From NCBI GenBank assembly GCA_977006965.1, contig OZ345359.1, positions 248,001 to 312,000 of the forward strand: a stretch of DNA of 64,000 nucleotides. Reading direction: 5' to 3'. This stretch comes from Phymatolithon calcareum. Its lineage: Eukaryota; Rhodophyta; Florideophyceae; Hapalidiales. Positions 1 through 9,925 of this stretch are shown here, one piece after another. Position 1 is the stretch's first letter, and each line of letters begins with the position of its first letter. The translations under genes and the position numbers were made by a program. The notes under the pieces were generated by a model, which had not been told where the DNA came from, did not search any database, and saw nothing but the letters and a program-made list of their open reading frames with translations.

Positions 1-328
1 TTTCCGTCGGTGCCCGAATAAGAACTTTTCTTACACCAGACTTACGCGCGCCGCGCCTTGATTGGCCCTTCCTCTTTCTTGCGGTTCATCAAGAGCCAGC
101 GGCGCCTATTGTAATGTCCCATGCACTACGACGAGGGCGGTATTGTACAACCCTAGTCTTCACGGTAGCGCCCTCCTCGGGGCTCGCGGTTGGCCACTAG
201 ACCGGATTCCTCAACAGACACTGCCTTCGTCAATCAACACACTGTCGGGCCCGTGCACTCCTCCCGTCATATCCGACGTCCTCGCACGGAGCCACGCGTG
301 CGAACCAGACGGTGTGGGGACGCGCGTC

Positions 329-2653
329 ATGCCGAAGAAAAGCGCCAAGGCGGCGCGAAGAAAGGGAGCAAAACGTGCACGAGCAGCCGAGAAGAACAAG
401 CGTGAGGAAAAAATGCGTGCCAAGGCCACCGCACCGCATGCAGACCGCCTCACAGCCGTCCGTCAGGCCATGGCTGCCGGCGACGCACCGGCACCGCGAG
501 GGCTCAACAACCTCGGCAATACGTGTTTTTTCAATTCGGTGATGCAAAACATTGCGCGAATTTCTCCGTTGCGACAGTATTTTGTCGGCGGTGAGCCACC
601 GGAGAATGAGGGCCCCATGACCGCCGCATTGCGGGCGTATATGCTTGCGCAGTGGGACGTAAAGGAGAAGGGGACGTACAATCCGTCGGTATTGTTTACT
701 GAAATTGGGAAGAAGAATGTGCGCTTCAAAGGAAGAAATCAACAGGACTCTCATGAAGTTCTTCGTGTTTTATTGGAAAGCGTCATTGATGAGGAGGAGA
801 AGAGGCTTGCTGCCGTCTATCGGGCCAATCATTCCTCCTCTTCCGCTTCGTCGTCAACTGCCGAGGACGATGATGATGAGAGCGATGTTACACCGAAAAG
901 AGATGATTCAATTCCAGCGAGCGAGCTTGTTACAGTATTCGAAAAATGGATGGGTGGTCGTTTGTCTTCGACAGTTGTATGTATGGAATGCGGGTACAAG
1001 TCGTCCGTGTACGAACCGTTCCTCGATATTCCAGTATCCCTGGTACCCAATGAAGCCCCGGAAGAACTTTCGTCAGACGATGTGTCTACGGTTAAGAAAA
1101 CTAAGGTGAGCAAAGGTGCAAAGGAAAATGGTGCTGAGTCAAAAGCAGATGCAAACCCATCAGTCATCCCACCGGCTCCTCCATTACCCCCTCCTTTACC
1201 GCCACCGCCTCCGCGAATGCCAGACCCTGCTCCTGCGAAGGAAGGGAATGACAATATTTCGTTTGGCGAACAGCTTGCACAACAGGCTTCGAAGATGAAC
1301 ATATCTCAGAATTCCGAACTTGACGAACCGCAGACGATTGCCGACAACGCCGTCATCTACGCAGGTCCTGCTCCCGGTAATGGGTTCGATGGCACCTTTA
1401 TGGGGAGCGACGAATCGGGGGATGATATACTCTACCCCCTGTTTTCTGACGATGATGACGATGACGTCGGCGATGCGAATGACAAAGATGGCGATGATTC
1501 TTCAAACAAAGCTTCTGAAGCTGAATCGTCATCAAATTCGAATTCAAGAAAGGCGCCTCCGCCTCCTGCACGAGGGTTTATATCGTCTTGTCTCGGCCTT
1601 TTTGGAGGTAGCGCACCTGCGCCTCATGGCTATCAATCTATTGAAGGTTGTTTGAAGGAATTCACCAAGGTGGAAGTACTGGAAGGGGATAATGCCTATG
1701 GATGCGAAGAATGCACAAGACGCGAGAAGCTACGCGTGGCGCGTGCACAATCCAAAGGCAAGGCTGTGGAGAAGCCAGTCAAGGGGAGTATTGAAATCGT
1801 CGCATCCAATGGACCACATTTCAGTCCTAACACTACCCAGACCGGCTTGGACAACGAAGCTGTCGGGGACACGTCGGACGTAACCGTGGCGTCGCCAGGT
1901 TCGAACGACTCTAGCAATTCCAGGCAACAGTTGAACTCGGATGGGAGAAACCAATTGCTGATATCATCATCGCCGGTGACGAGCAGCGAGAGCAGCTCTG
2001 CTGGAAGCTCAGAAGATGATGAAAGTGAGGGGTCGAATTCTTCAAGGGCTACTCGTACCAAATCTGCCAGCGAGCTCAAAGCCAGTGTTGCATCGAAAAC
2101 TTTGACCCGTGAAGAAGAAGATGGATTGATCAAATCACTTAATGTCAAGATTCCAACTGTGCAAACAACCGCAGAAAAGCGGATGATGATTGAAACTGCT
2201 CCGGAAATTTTGGTTGTCCAGCTGAAGCGATTTAGCCAAGTTGGATTCCGTGGTGGATTGCGCAAAATCTCTGGACATGTTGAATTTCCCTTGATTCTGG
2301 ACTTGGCGCCATTTGTTGATAAGCAGACTCTGCAGGCGGATGAAGAGCGAGTCAAAAGCAGTAGCAGTCGTTCCAGCACTCGCAAATCTGGGAAGAGGTT
2401 GCAACGGAATAATTCTAAACACGTACAGCGAAAGACCTCCGGGTCCGGATACAAGTATATACTAACTGGAGTGAGTGTGCATGGAGGGTCCCTTTCCGGC
2501 GGACACTACATCGCATACGTTCGAGAAGGAGTAGATGCGGACTGTCGCGGTGATTGGTTTCTTTGCAGCGACTCAAGGGTGACTCGGGCAACAGAAGAGG
2601 CGGTGCTTAATAGCGAAGCTTATCTGTTGTTCTACGAGCGACTTGAGGCGTAA
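329..2653 (+). CDS. Ubiquitin carboxyl-terminal hydrolase, USP16/USP45 type
   Basis: Cysteine protease that removes ubiquitin from proteins. The Cys box GLNNLGNTCFFNSVMQN has its catalytic Cys at residue 66 (codon 524). The His box GGSLSGGHYIAYVRE has its His near residue 726 (codon 2504). The end, DSRVTRATEEAVLNSEAYLL, is the usual USP C-terminus. The wording of the Cys box and the mid-domain block SIEGCLKEFTKVEVLEG resemble the USP16/USP45 group (inference from family knowledge). A CxxC pair (YGCEECT) could belong to the zinc ribbon of the fingers. Long acidic, Ser-rich inserts split the catalytic domain. The frame is open upstream from a TTG at 62, but the first plausible ATG is 329, which gives a Lys/Arg-rich N-terminus and 774 aa. 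The N-terminal ZnF-UBP domain found in animal USP16/45 is not seen. Convergent with the SSB gene, 84 bp apart. Confidence 0.93.
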   Translation: MPKKSAKAARRKGAKRARAAEKNKREEKMRAKATAPHADRLTAVRQAMAAGDAPAPRGLNNLGNTCFFNSVMQNIARISPLRQYFVGGEPPENEGPMTAALRAYMLAQWDVKEKGTYNPSVLFTEIGKKNVRFKGRNQQDSHEVLRVLLESVIDEEEKRLAAVYRANHSSSSASSSTAEDDDDESDVTPKRDDSIPASELVTVFEKWMGGRLSSTVVCMECGYKSSVYEPFLDIPVSLVPNEAPEELSSDDVSTVKKTKVSKGAKENGAESKADANPSVIPPAPPLPPPLPPPPPRMPDPAPAKEGNDNISFGEQLAQQASKMNISQNSELDEPQTIADNAVIYAGPAPGNGFDGTFMGSDESGDDILYPLFSDDDDDDVGDANDKDGDDSSNKASEAESSSNSNSRKAPPPPARGFISSCLGLFGGSAPAPHGYQSIEGCLKEFTKVEVLEGDNAYGCEECTRREKLRVARAQSKGKAVEKPVKGSIEIVASNGPHFSPNTTQTGLDNEAVGDTSDVTVASPGSNDSSNSRQQLNSDGRNQLLISSSPVTSSESSSAGSSEDDESEGSNSSRATRTKSASELKASVASKTLTREEEDGLIKSLNVKIPTVQTTAEKRMMIETAPEILVVQLKRFSQVGFRGGLRKISGHVEFPLILDLAPFVDKQTLQADEERVKSSSSRSSTRKSGKRLQRNNSKHVQRKTSGSGYKYILTGVSVHGGSLSGGHYIAYVREGVDADCRGDWFLCSDSRVTRATEEAVLNSEAYLLFYERLEA

Positions 2654-2737
2654 AAAGAATAATCCTGACTAAAGTTCAACAATCATTTTTGCATCAGTTT
2701 AACTTTTTAAGAATAGATCGCGCTGCTTAGCAGCCCC

Positions 2738-3448
2738 CTAAAATGGATCTTCTTCATCGAAATTGGATATCGAATTTGTGCTGCCACTCTGGACTGAAGT
2801 CGTATTGTTCCGCATTGCGGATCCACTTTGGGAGGTTGACACGTTTGACGAAGATGTTCTTGCGTTTGTCGTACTGCCGAAATCTCGAGGTCCGTCAAAC
2901 CCAATTTCAGACCGCGACTGAAGAATCTCAAACGTGTTTGCGGTAATAGTAACAGTACTGCGCTGCTCGCCGTCGCGACCGGTCCACTCATCAATGCCCA
3001 GCCGTCCCGTGACACCGACACGCAACCCCTTGCGCAGTGCCGATGCAGCACGTGTCGCCAAGCTTCCCCACATCTGGATGTTGAACCAGCTCGTCGTGCG
3101 CTCTTCATTCATGTCGTACACATCGTCCTGAACGGCCAGGGAGAACGTACACAACTCGGTGTTATTGCGACCCACGGTTCGCAGCTTCGGGTCCTGGCCT
3201 AGACGCCCTGTCAGAACCACGCTGTTAAGGAGTGGAATATCCTCGCGGAATTCCGTGCGGATGCGCGAATCTGAATCGGTGGCAGGCAGTTCTACTTCAT
3301 CCAACGCGTCGTCGGACTGGCAGAGCACAGGTGCGGCGCGATGGGCACGGGTGATATACCGCCCGCGATGCAGACGGGAGAGCAAAGGTGGCGTTGCAAG
3401 CGTATGGTGCAGGCATTTCCCGCACGGTGGGAGAAAGGCTGGCTTCAT
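2738..3448 (-). CDS. SSB: Single-stranded DNA-binding protein, bacterial type, organelle-targeted
   Basis: 236 aa. About 70 N-terminal residues are rich in Arg, Ser and His, as in an organelle transit peptide. They are followed by an SSB-type OB fold: it opens LLNSVVLTGRLGQDPKLRTV, continues with the aromatic strand SWFNIQMWG, and has the GLRVGVTGRL turn. The tail is Ser/Thr/Asn-rich and low in complexity. The last eight residues, NFDEEDPF, look like the acidic Pro-Phe tip that bacterial SSBs use to recruit partner proteins. The protein should coat single-stranded DNA during replication or repair of plastid or mitochondrial DNA; which organelle cannot be told from sequence. The start is the first ATG (3448) ahead of the leader. 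The gene runs convergent to the USP gene. Confidence 0.9.
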   Translation of the reverse strand: MKPAFLPPCGKCLHHTLATPPLLSRLHRGRYITRAHRAAPVLCQSDDALDEVELPATDSDSRIRTEFREDIPLLNSVVLTGRLGQDPKLRTVGRNNTELCTFSLAVQDDVYDMNEERTTSWFNIQMWGSLATRAASALRKGLRVGVTGRLGIDEWTGRDGEQRSTVTITANTFEILQSRSEIGFDGPRDFGSTTNARTSSSNVSTSQSGSAMRNNTTSVQSGSTNSISNFDEEDPF

Positions 3449-3801
3449 TCCGCGAGGATTTAGTCCGTGTCTGGCGGGGAATGGGAAGTTGGGGGTCGTC
3501 GTCTGTGGACGGTGTGGTCGTCAATGAAAAACGTTAGAGCAGATCAAGGGGATAATTAGTGTGGTGTGAAACCTCGAGGAGTCAAATTGATGTTATGATG
3601 CTGATGTGCATGATGTGCTCGACTAAATCGACACATGCGGTGCTCCTTTTTGACGAATCAGTTTTCGTCGTTCCGACCCCTTTTTTTATTAAAAATTTTC
3701 AACTTGGCTTTGCTAAACATAAAACGCTTTATTCATCACTTACCATCAGGCATGCTTAAGTTTGCTCTCCTCTTCACTGCGTTGTGTTCATGCTATTGAC
3801 A

Positions 3802-3879
3802 TGCTTGTACCTTAGTCGTACCTCGCTACACGGTTCTCCGCTCCAATCCGTGTAGCGAGGTACGACTAAGGTACAAGCA
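3802..3879. repeat. Perfect 32-bp inverted repeat (hairpin), 14-nt loop
   Basis: The arms 3802-3833 and 3848-3879 are exact reverse complements and are separated by 14 nt. Pairing stops at both ends, at A3801/G3880 and at T3834/T3847. It lies in the 1-kb gap between SSB and the next small ORF, and no gene overlaps it. It could be a miniature fold-back element, a small-RNA hairpin precursor or a structured terminator; the sequence alone does not decide. Confidence 0.95.
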
Positions 3880-4280
3880 GCACTTTCATATCGAAATGAA
3901 TAGTCTAATGACGAAAATGCTTATGCTAACAAGTCGCTGCTAGTCCCACATTGAGGGAAATATAGAATAGAATAGATCACAGCATATATTAAAGAATGAA
4001 ATACGGTACTAACCGTTACCAGTACTTTCCAGACAAGGACCAGCGCTCCTTCTAGCCGCTGGCCACTCAAAATTGTATAAATCTGATCCCATTGTCGGTT
4101 ATTCGTCGGTTTATCGTGTTGACAGATTACCTCTTCTCTATTAGATCTTGATATCGTACCATATACCAAAAATCGGACTGGATAGACTACATACTCTCGT
4201 ATACTATTCGTCGTACTCTAACCTGTAGAGAAGTTTCTTACTGACAGGACAAGGATGGTGAGATCATTCTCTATGGCTAT

Positions 4281-4344
4281 GGCTACCAGTGTCTGCTAAA
4301 AATTTTGGTACACAGAACCGAAGATTAAACCGACACTGGTAGCC
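4281..4344. repeat. 13-bp inverted repeat with 38-nt spacer
   Basis: GGCTACCAGTGTC at 4281-4293 and its reverse complement at 4332-4344. It lies in a gene-free stretch. Function unknown; it may be the remnant of a small fold-back element. Confidence 0.8.
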
Positions 4345-4453
4345 GGAACCGACGGAGCATCCAATCCATGCTCAGCCCTATATTACTTTTCATGGCAATA
4401 AATTCATATCCCACCTGGACCACTGGTTCGCCTGTGAGCGACCACGGAGCAAG

Positions 4454-4825
4454 ATGCCGACCTCGGCGAGCACTCCGGCGAGCGCTCGCGCGATCGGCGG
4501 ACCCGTTGGGCGCAACGTCCCTATGCGCTTAAGCGCGTTTTTCGCGCGCGAGAAGTTCCGGAAGGCGGCGAAGGAGAGCAGGGTGAGGTCCAAATGGACG
4601 AAGAAGAAGGCCAAGCGATCGGTTCAAGGTTCGTCGACGGGAAGGAGCAGATCGGGCGGGACGACTGTGCACACGGTGCATGATGGTAGTGCTGCGCAGA
4701 TCATAGAGCCGGAGCCGGGTGACGGCGCGTTTTTGTATGCCCCGCCGCCGAGTCCGGCTGTGAGCGTTGCGGGCGAAAACTACATCGCTGCTGCGGATGT
4801 ACACTTCTACGTTCTTTTTACTTGA
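4454..4825 (+). CDS. Hypothetical small basic protein
   Basis: A 123-aa ORF from an ATG. I recognise no family. The first 60 residues are basic and Ala/Arg/Lys-rich (for example KWTKKKAKRS), the middle is Ser/Gly-rich, and the end is more hydrophobic. The ORF is much more GC-rich than its AT-rich flanks, which favours real coding. It could also be the first exon of a longer gene or a chance ORF. Confidence 0.35.
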   Translation: MPTSASTPASARAIGGPVGRNVPMRLSAFFAREKFRKAAKESRVRSKWTKKKAKRSVQGSSTGRSRSGGTTVHTVHDGSAAQIIEPEPGDGAFLYAPPPSPAVSVAGENYIAAADVHFYVLFT

Positions 4826-5806
4826 GGGAATGGTTTAGTTTTGGAGGACACAACCGATGGGGAGGATAGAAGAAAGAGAGAATGGAGTACTTAAGAGAAT
4901 AAATTATAGTTGTGGGTTGTGAGACTGAAGACTCTTTGTTCTTGGGCTAGTTCATGGGCATGGTGATCAATGAGATATGGGCGCTTCTCATTCGCAAACG
5001 TTTGTGAGGAAGGAGTCTAAAGAGTGCGGAGGGCTTGTTACTCTATGCGAGAAGCGAGGGCGATCCCCACAGTGTGAAGCTCGGAAAATGGTGTGCTTTA
5101 TCTTAAGATCAGCGCCGTCCGGATGACTGGAATAGTTTGAGAAGGTCACCCCGCTTCAGAGGCAGCACTGTAGATGGTCTTGCTTGCTGATTCCTGCCGA
5201 ATTGGAGTGCTACATTGTCATTGCTATTATGTCTTCCATCATGAACTACCTTTGATTCGCAAGTTCATCTCTTATAATTTCTAATGCTTTCCGCCCTGAA
5301 CAGAAACCGTAGTCGAAACATACACCGAAAACGCTGAGAATCCAAACCATCTCGCCGCTTCCATCTAATTCGTCCCTTTCTGATTCTATCCCACCGTCGC
5401 ATCTCATAGAACGGACAGGGAAAACTGGAAGAGATTATATCCAAGATATTAAGACATGGTTATCGAAAGACAAGCTATCACCGAAGGAGGGCGTTTGATG
5501 AAGTCCTTGCCATGTTCCAGGCAGTCGATACCGCGACTACAAACTGTATCCTAAGTAAATCTCAGCTAACTTTGCGTAACACAGTATAGCGGAGTATGTT
5601 TCCCCCTCGAGGTTCAACTCTGATGCAGAGGTAGATTTTGATACCCACCAGATGATGTCGCACCCAGTAGTCGAAATCAAGTCAGACCCTTGCTATGCTC
5701 GCATGACACTCGCAAAGTTTCCCCAGTGTCTGCAGATGCGTTCATCACTTTTAAATAAAAATCCACACTTCTTCTTCTTCTTCTTCTATCCCACCCTCAC
5801 CTCTCG
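4826..5806. other. Gene-free interval
   Basis: No convincing ORF, RNA gene or mobile element seen. A short CTT microsatellite (about 5768-5787) lies just upstream of the next gene. Confidence 0.5.
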
Positions 5807-6947
5807 ATGACTATCTTTACATCGATACATTGCAAAACCCATCGTTTGATAATTTTGATAAAAACATCATTACAAACATATGATGATACCCAATGCTCGA
5901 TCTCAGATCTCCGCGAACCCGCCGCTCGCCGCCCGTCGCTCCGCCACTGCGGCGCAATGCGTCTCTGTCCCCCCATCTTTCCTACCCGGTCCCAGCCTGC
6001 CTTCCTCTGCAGCCCCCCCCTCCGTCCGGCAGCCCCGCCCGCCCCGGCCCCGCCACTGCGTCACGCAGTGCACAGCCGTGCCCGCCACCGTCGCTTCGCC
6101 CTCCCTCCCATCGTCCCCCCGACACGCGCGGCCCGTCTGCGCGCCATCGAGCTGCTCGGGCACGCCACGCAGCGTCGCAAATGCCTCCACAAGCCCGAGC
6201 TGTCCGCGCTGATCGGCGCGCACCCCCCGGACCGCTTGCGCGCCCAGCTATGGAAGGCCGGTTTGCAACGTCTGGCCCGTAACGCGCATCCGACAGCTTC
6301 GTCCGTGGGTGCAGTGCTGCCGGAGCGGGACCGCGACCTCGGGCGCGTGTTCTCCGTGCTGGATGTCGCGCGTCGCACGCTGGCGTCCGGGCGTGCACTG
6401 CCGACGTGCACGGCGGAGGAATTGCGAAGGCATGTCGGGACGGCGCCGAGATCGGAGGTGGAGACGCATCGATTGTCGCGCAGACTTGTGCTGCTGCAGC
6501 GGATGAGACGGAGTGCGGAGCGACGGCCGGCGAGGATGCCGGGTGGGGTTGAGGGATTGAGGGAGGCTAATATGCTGTTGGGGAATTTCGCGCGTCGTGG
6601 GGGGGTCGGGGTGAAGACGGAGAGGTTGGGTGAACTGCTTGGCGGATTGCCGAGGACGGTTAATGTGGCGAGGTCGTGGAAGAAAATTGTGGCGGGGGCG
6701 GTGAGGAAGGTGGTGAGGAAGAAGGGGGTGGAGGAGAGGAGAAGGGAGAGTGAGATTAAGCGGGAGAGGAGGAGGCTTAGGAGGAGGCATGGGGGGGCGA
6801 TTGGTGGGGTGGTTGAGGTTGAGGTGGAAGAGCGGGTGGGTGTTGCTCGTGTTGTGCGGATGCAGGCGGTGGAGCATGTTTTGCAGGCTATTGATGTGGC
6901 GGGGAGACGGATGCAGTTTTGGATAAGGCGGAATATGGGAAAGGTTC

Positions 6948-6989
<42 letters not shown>

Positions 6990-7036
6990 CTGAGCGTCTT
7001 GTTGGCGAATTGGCAAAGTTGAAGGGGAGGAGATGA
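5807..7036 (+). CDS. Hypothetical basic protein with a poly-Asp run, possibly plastid-targeted
   Basis: 409 aa from the ATG at 5807. An in-frame ATG at 5957 (residue 51) would start a shorter form with an N-terminus rich in Pro, Ala and Arg, like a transit peptide. The body is strongly basic and mostly helical in character, with a run of Glu/Arg-rich segments (residues about 300-330). Near the C-terminus 13 consecutive GAT codons (6950-6988) encode 13 Asp. I do not recognise the family. The long open frame in GC-rich DNA and its place in a dense gene island support a real gene. Convergent with the ABC ATPase gene, 96 bp apart. Confidence 0.6.
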
Positions 7037-7132
7037 GCAACTTACTACAGTACAGTACAGTACAGTAGTTATTGGTACAGTAATACATAATAAATATTCG
7101 AGTTTTACACAAAATGCGTCTGCAATTGCATA

Positions 7133-8070
7133 TTAGAGGGATGTACTGCTCCGGCTCCGCTGTTTTTCCATTCGCTCCTTGCGTATCCGTAGCGCATTGT
7201 CAATCACCTCACGTTTCACTTCATGCATTCTGCCGCGCGCGACCTGAACGACTCTATCCGCAAACGGTAGCAGTTCCGCCGGTTCATGCGAGATAATCAC
7301 CATTGCAAATTGCGACTTGAGAGAACGTAACAGCTCTATCAGTTCATCGCGCCCGGTCCAGTCCACGCCGACTAGCGGTTCATCGAGCATAAAAAGTTCT
7401 GGTAGTGGTTCGCGCATCATCTGAGACGCCAGCGCCAGTCGGCGAGTCTGCCCGCCACTGAGTTTGCGCGGGTCCGCCATTAACGACAAGTTTGAAAGCC
7501 CAGTTGCATGCATTACGCGCCGTACGTCGTCGGGGGTTCGACTCGGTCGCGCCAGAACGAGTTCTTCCAGGACGGTTGGGAGAAAGAAGTAGTCGCCGGG
7601 GGATTGCATCACCACGCCGATGTTTTCTATCAGATGCTTGCGCTTTGTCTCTGTGCCTTTCCAGTAGATTTTTCCGCGCTCAGCTTCGTTGAAACCAAGC
7701 ATTAAATGTAGTGCTGCGCTGTGCGAATGCAGTGCATGTTCATTCTTCGGTCAATGGTAGCCATTTTGAAATGTACTGTGTTGTGGTGCGCTGTGAAAGT
7801 TAACGTACCTGTAGATTTCCCGGATCCGTTCTGTCCTGTCACGATCACAAGCTCGCCTTCGTGCACTTCAAAGTTGAGCACGTCGAACACTACGTTCTCA
7901 TAGTCCATGGGAACACGATAGTAAATGTCTTGCAGCCGCAGCAGCGCCGGCGGACGCGAATGTTGCGCCCCACCACCGACTGCACAGCATTGCGGTACTG
8001 CACTTCGTCGCGCGCGCCGCAGCCCCCCCGTGCCGCTCACGCTGGGCGCGAAGCATGACCGCCGATGCAT
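7133..8070 (-). CDS. ABC transporter ATP-binding protein, single domain, spliced, probably plastid
   Basis: ATPase subunit that would power a membrane transporter through a separate membrane partner. Two exons, 8070-7809 and 7713-7133, flank a 95-nt intron (7714-7808) with donor GTACGT and acceptor GCGCAG. Splicing keeps frame and joins Walker A (GQNGSGKST) to ALHLMLGF. Exon 2 carries the Q-loop region (VVMQSPGDYF), signature LSGGQTRR, Walker B LFMLDEP and H-loop IISHEP. The product is 280 aa, a stand-alone nucleotide-binding domain. Single-domain soluble ABC ATPases of this sort (plant ABCI group) are cyanobacterial in style. The first 40 residues are Arg/Ser/Ala-rich, consistent with plastid import (inference). 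Substrate unknown. Divergent from the PRMT3-N-like gene, 171 bp between starts. Confidence 0.85.
7714..7808 (-). other. Spliceosomal intron in the ABC ATPase gene
   Basis: 95 nt, phase 1. On the minus strand the donor is ACAG|GTACGT and the acceptor GCGCAG|CACTAC. Without its removal the reading frame breaks right after the Walker A motif. Confidence 0.85.
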
Positions 8071-8241
8071 GTTGAGTCGCCGTCGAGCTCAAACTGAAAC
8101 AGACAGACAATGTATGATACAACCTTTATAAAAGCATAGAAATGCCCATTGAGGCAACACTACAGTACTGTAGCGGACAAACCTGAACCAAGAGACCGTT
8201 GATCCTCTTCTGCTCTCTTTCCGCAGACGGCAGAAACCGCG

Positions 8242-8943
8242 ATGGTGGGCGTGAAGAGCACAACAGTCCGCACAAACAGCCCGGCTGCGAGCGGCAGCTC
8301 CGTCACGCCGGGTCTGTCCGCGCCCGCGGACTGTGCGCGACGCGGCCGCACTGAAGACGCCGCGCTGGGCGCTGAATCTCTTGCCGCGCTCATGCGAAGC
8401 ATGGACGCCGGTGTGGTGTCATCGTTGGTTCGTGCCCGTGAGCTTGCAAACGGTGTGTCAAAGTCGTTTCCGGGTGGCGATGAGCGTTTTGCGGCGGTCG
8501 ATTCCGAAAGTGAGGACGACGAACAGGCGGATGAACCTTCCGACGACGAGTCGGCGGAACCCTGTCAAGGTCTCTTTGACACCACAATGGACGCAGATCC
8601 GGAATCTTGTCTTAGACGTGCGGTCACTGAGCATGGCTTTGATTTACGCGCCGAGATGAATGCTGTGAAATTGCCGTTCCTTGTTCGAGTTCGCATTGCC
8701 AACTACATTCGCTCGCTCGTGCGCGATGGACATAAAGCGGATGACGTAGTGCATCTTGTGCGTGAAGTCATCGCAGATGCGGATGCCGCGGTGTGCAAGG
8801 ACGACAAGTGGCTCTTGCCTGTGCTTCCAGGTGATCTGCTGCTCACCGTGTTGGAGGGCGATAACGGCAGCGATGAGGAGGAGAGTGATGATGATAAGGA
8901 GGCTGAGGCGATAGCAGAGACTGTGAGACAAGTATTGGCATAG
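8242..8943 (+). CDS. Stand-alone protein resembling the N-terminal part of arginine methyltransferase PRMT3
   Basis: 233 aa. Residues about 112-210 follow the pattern of the PRMT3 segment between its zinc finger and its methyltransferase domain: an HGFDLRAEMN helix, then RVRIANYIRSLV, then DDKWLLPVLPGDLLL (compare the DKWL-P-LPGD-LL block of plant PRMT3, from memory). The region before it is acidic (ESEDDEQADEPSDDE). The C-terminus is acidic too (GSDEEESDDDKEAEA). No SAM-binding motif and no C2H2 zinc-finger Cys/His set are present, and the protein ends without a catalytic domain. No second exon is visible before NIP7, which follows 105 bp downstream on the other strand. It may act as a binding module for a PRMT3 partner (inference), or be a divergent family of its own. 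Confidence 0.6.
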   Translation: MVGVKSTTVRTNSPAASGSSVTPGLSAPADCARRGRTEDAALGAESLAALMRSMDAGVVSSLVRARELANGVSKSFPGGDERFAAVDSESEDDEQADEPSDDESAEPCQGLFDTTMDADPESCLRRAVTEHGFDLRAEMNAVKLPFLVRVRIANYIRSLVRDGHKADDVVHLVREVIADADAAVCKDDKWLLPVLPGDLLLTVLEGDNGSDEEESDDDKEAEAIAETVRQVLA

Positions 8944-9048
8944 AAGACGGATGGATTTATAGGAGGAGAATTGAATTGAATTGAAACAGTTTTCATAAGT
9001 TAGAATGAACAGCTCAGCTCAGTACACTACTAGGTACAGTATAAAAAG

Positions 9049-9603
9049 TTATATCGCAGACGCAGGGGTGGTCTCCTCGCTACGAAGATACATCCCAATA
9101 TCACACTGGTGCAGCACAACAATGTCGGTCGGTGCCGCTTTGCGACATTCCATAGTACTGCGCGCCGACAGTCCAAACCCCATGGGCATGTCGGACATAT
9201 TGTACACAACTACACCGGCGCCCTTCTCGGTATTCTCTGTGATACGGCCGAGTCCGGCCTTAAGCACGTGATTGCCGTAGAGGAACGACATTTCGGACGA
9301 TGGCTTCACCCATACCTTGTGAGTGGCGTAGCGCGCGAGATGGTCGAGACACGTAATGTGCAAGTGAAAGTTCTTATGGTGCGTGAATTTTCCAAAACAC
9401 GTGCCCAAAGATGCAAGGTTTAAGCGACCCACGTTCGTTGCGCGACGCATTATGTCCTCCGATACATAGTACACACGGTCCTTGTGCAGTCGAAAGCAGT
9501 AGCTTTCGCCGTTTGGGTCTATCAACTGCTTGATATTTGGCCCGATGAACTTGGCGAGTTTCTCGAAAACTTGAGTGGTTTCTTCTTCTGTGAGCGGCCT
9601 CAT
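9049..9603 (-). CDS. NIP7: 60S ribosome biogenesis factor NIP7
   Basis: 184 aa, close to the usual 180. The N-terminus [20 protein letters not shown] and the following blocks [18 protein letters not shown] and [19 protein letters not shown] are typical of NIP7. The C-terminal PUA domain ([15 protein letters not shown], then [18 protein letters not shown]) binds RNA. NIP7 acts in the nucleolus and nucleus in 27S pre-rRNA processing and 60S subunit maturation. Start at the ATG of the conserved MRPL motif. No intron. Confidence 0.97.
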   Translation of the reverse strand: MRPLTEEETTQVFEKLAKFIGPNIKQLIDPNGESYCFRLHKDRVYYVSEDIMRRATNVGRLNLASLGTCFGKFTHHKNFHLHITCLDHLARYATHKVWVKPSSEMSFLYGNHVLKAGLGRITENTEKGAGVVVYNMSDMPMGFGLSARSTMECRKAAPTDIVVLHQCDIGMYLRSEETTPASAI

Positions 9604-9925
9604 TTTGCAAAAATGGTGGTCGAACAGGGTGTTGACGTCGCTGGATGATGTCTATTGCGACTAGGTTGGGCGCCGTCGATGACCCACTAGTTTAAGTGTC
9701 CACCGTCCATTGATTTCGAGATTTTCTGCATTAATTTCTGTGATCTGTTCGAATCATACAAAATAGGATTCTAATATCCCCCTGATCCCTAATGTAACAG
9801 CTCTGCATAAAAGCCACTTATTCCGCGAAGAAGTTGCCTCAAGTGACGACCCCTGAACTTCTCAATCAGGCAGGCAGGCAGTTGATAAACTTCCTATATA
9901 GTATTGAATTCACGAACGTCCGCCC

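Noticed and set aside
6888-7112. Minus-strand ORF with a long poly-His run
   Set aside because: It is the antisense reading of the GAT repeat in the gene at 5807-7036.
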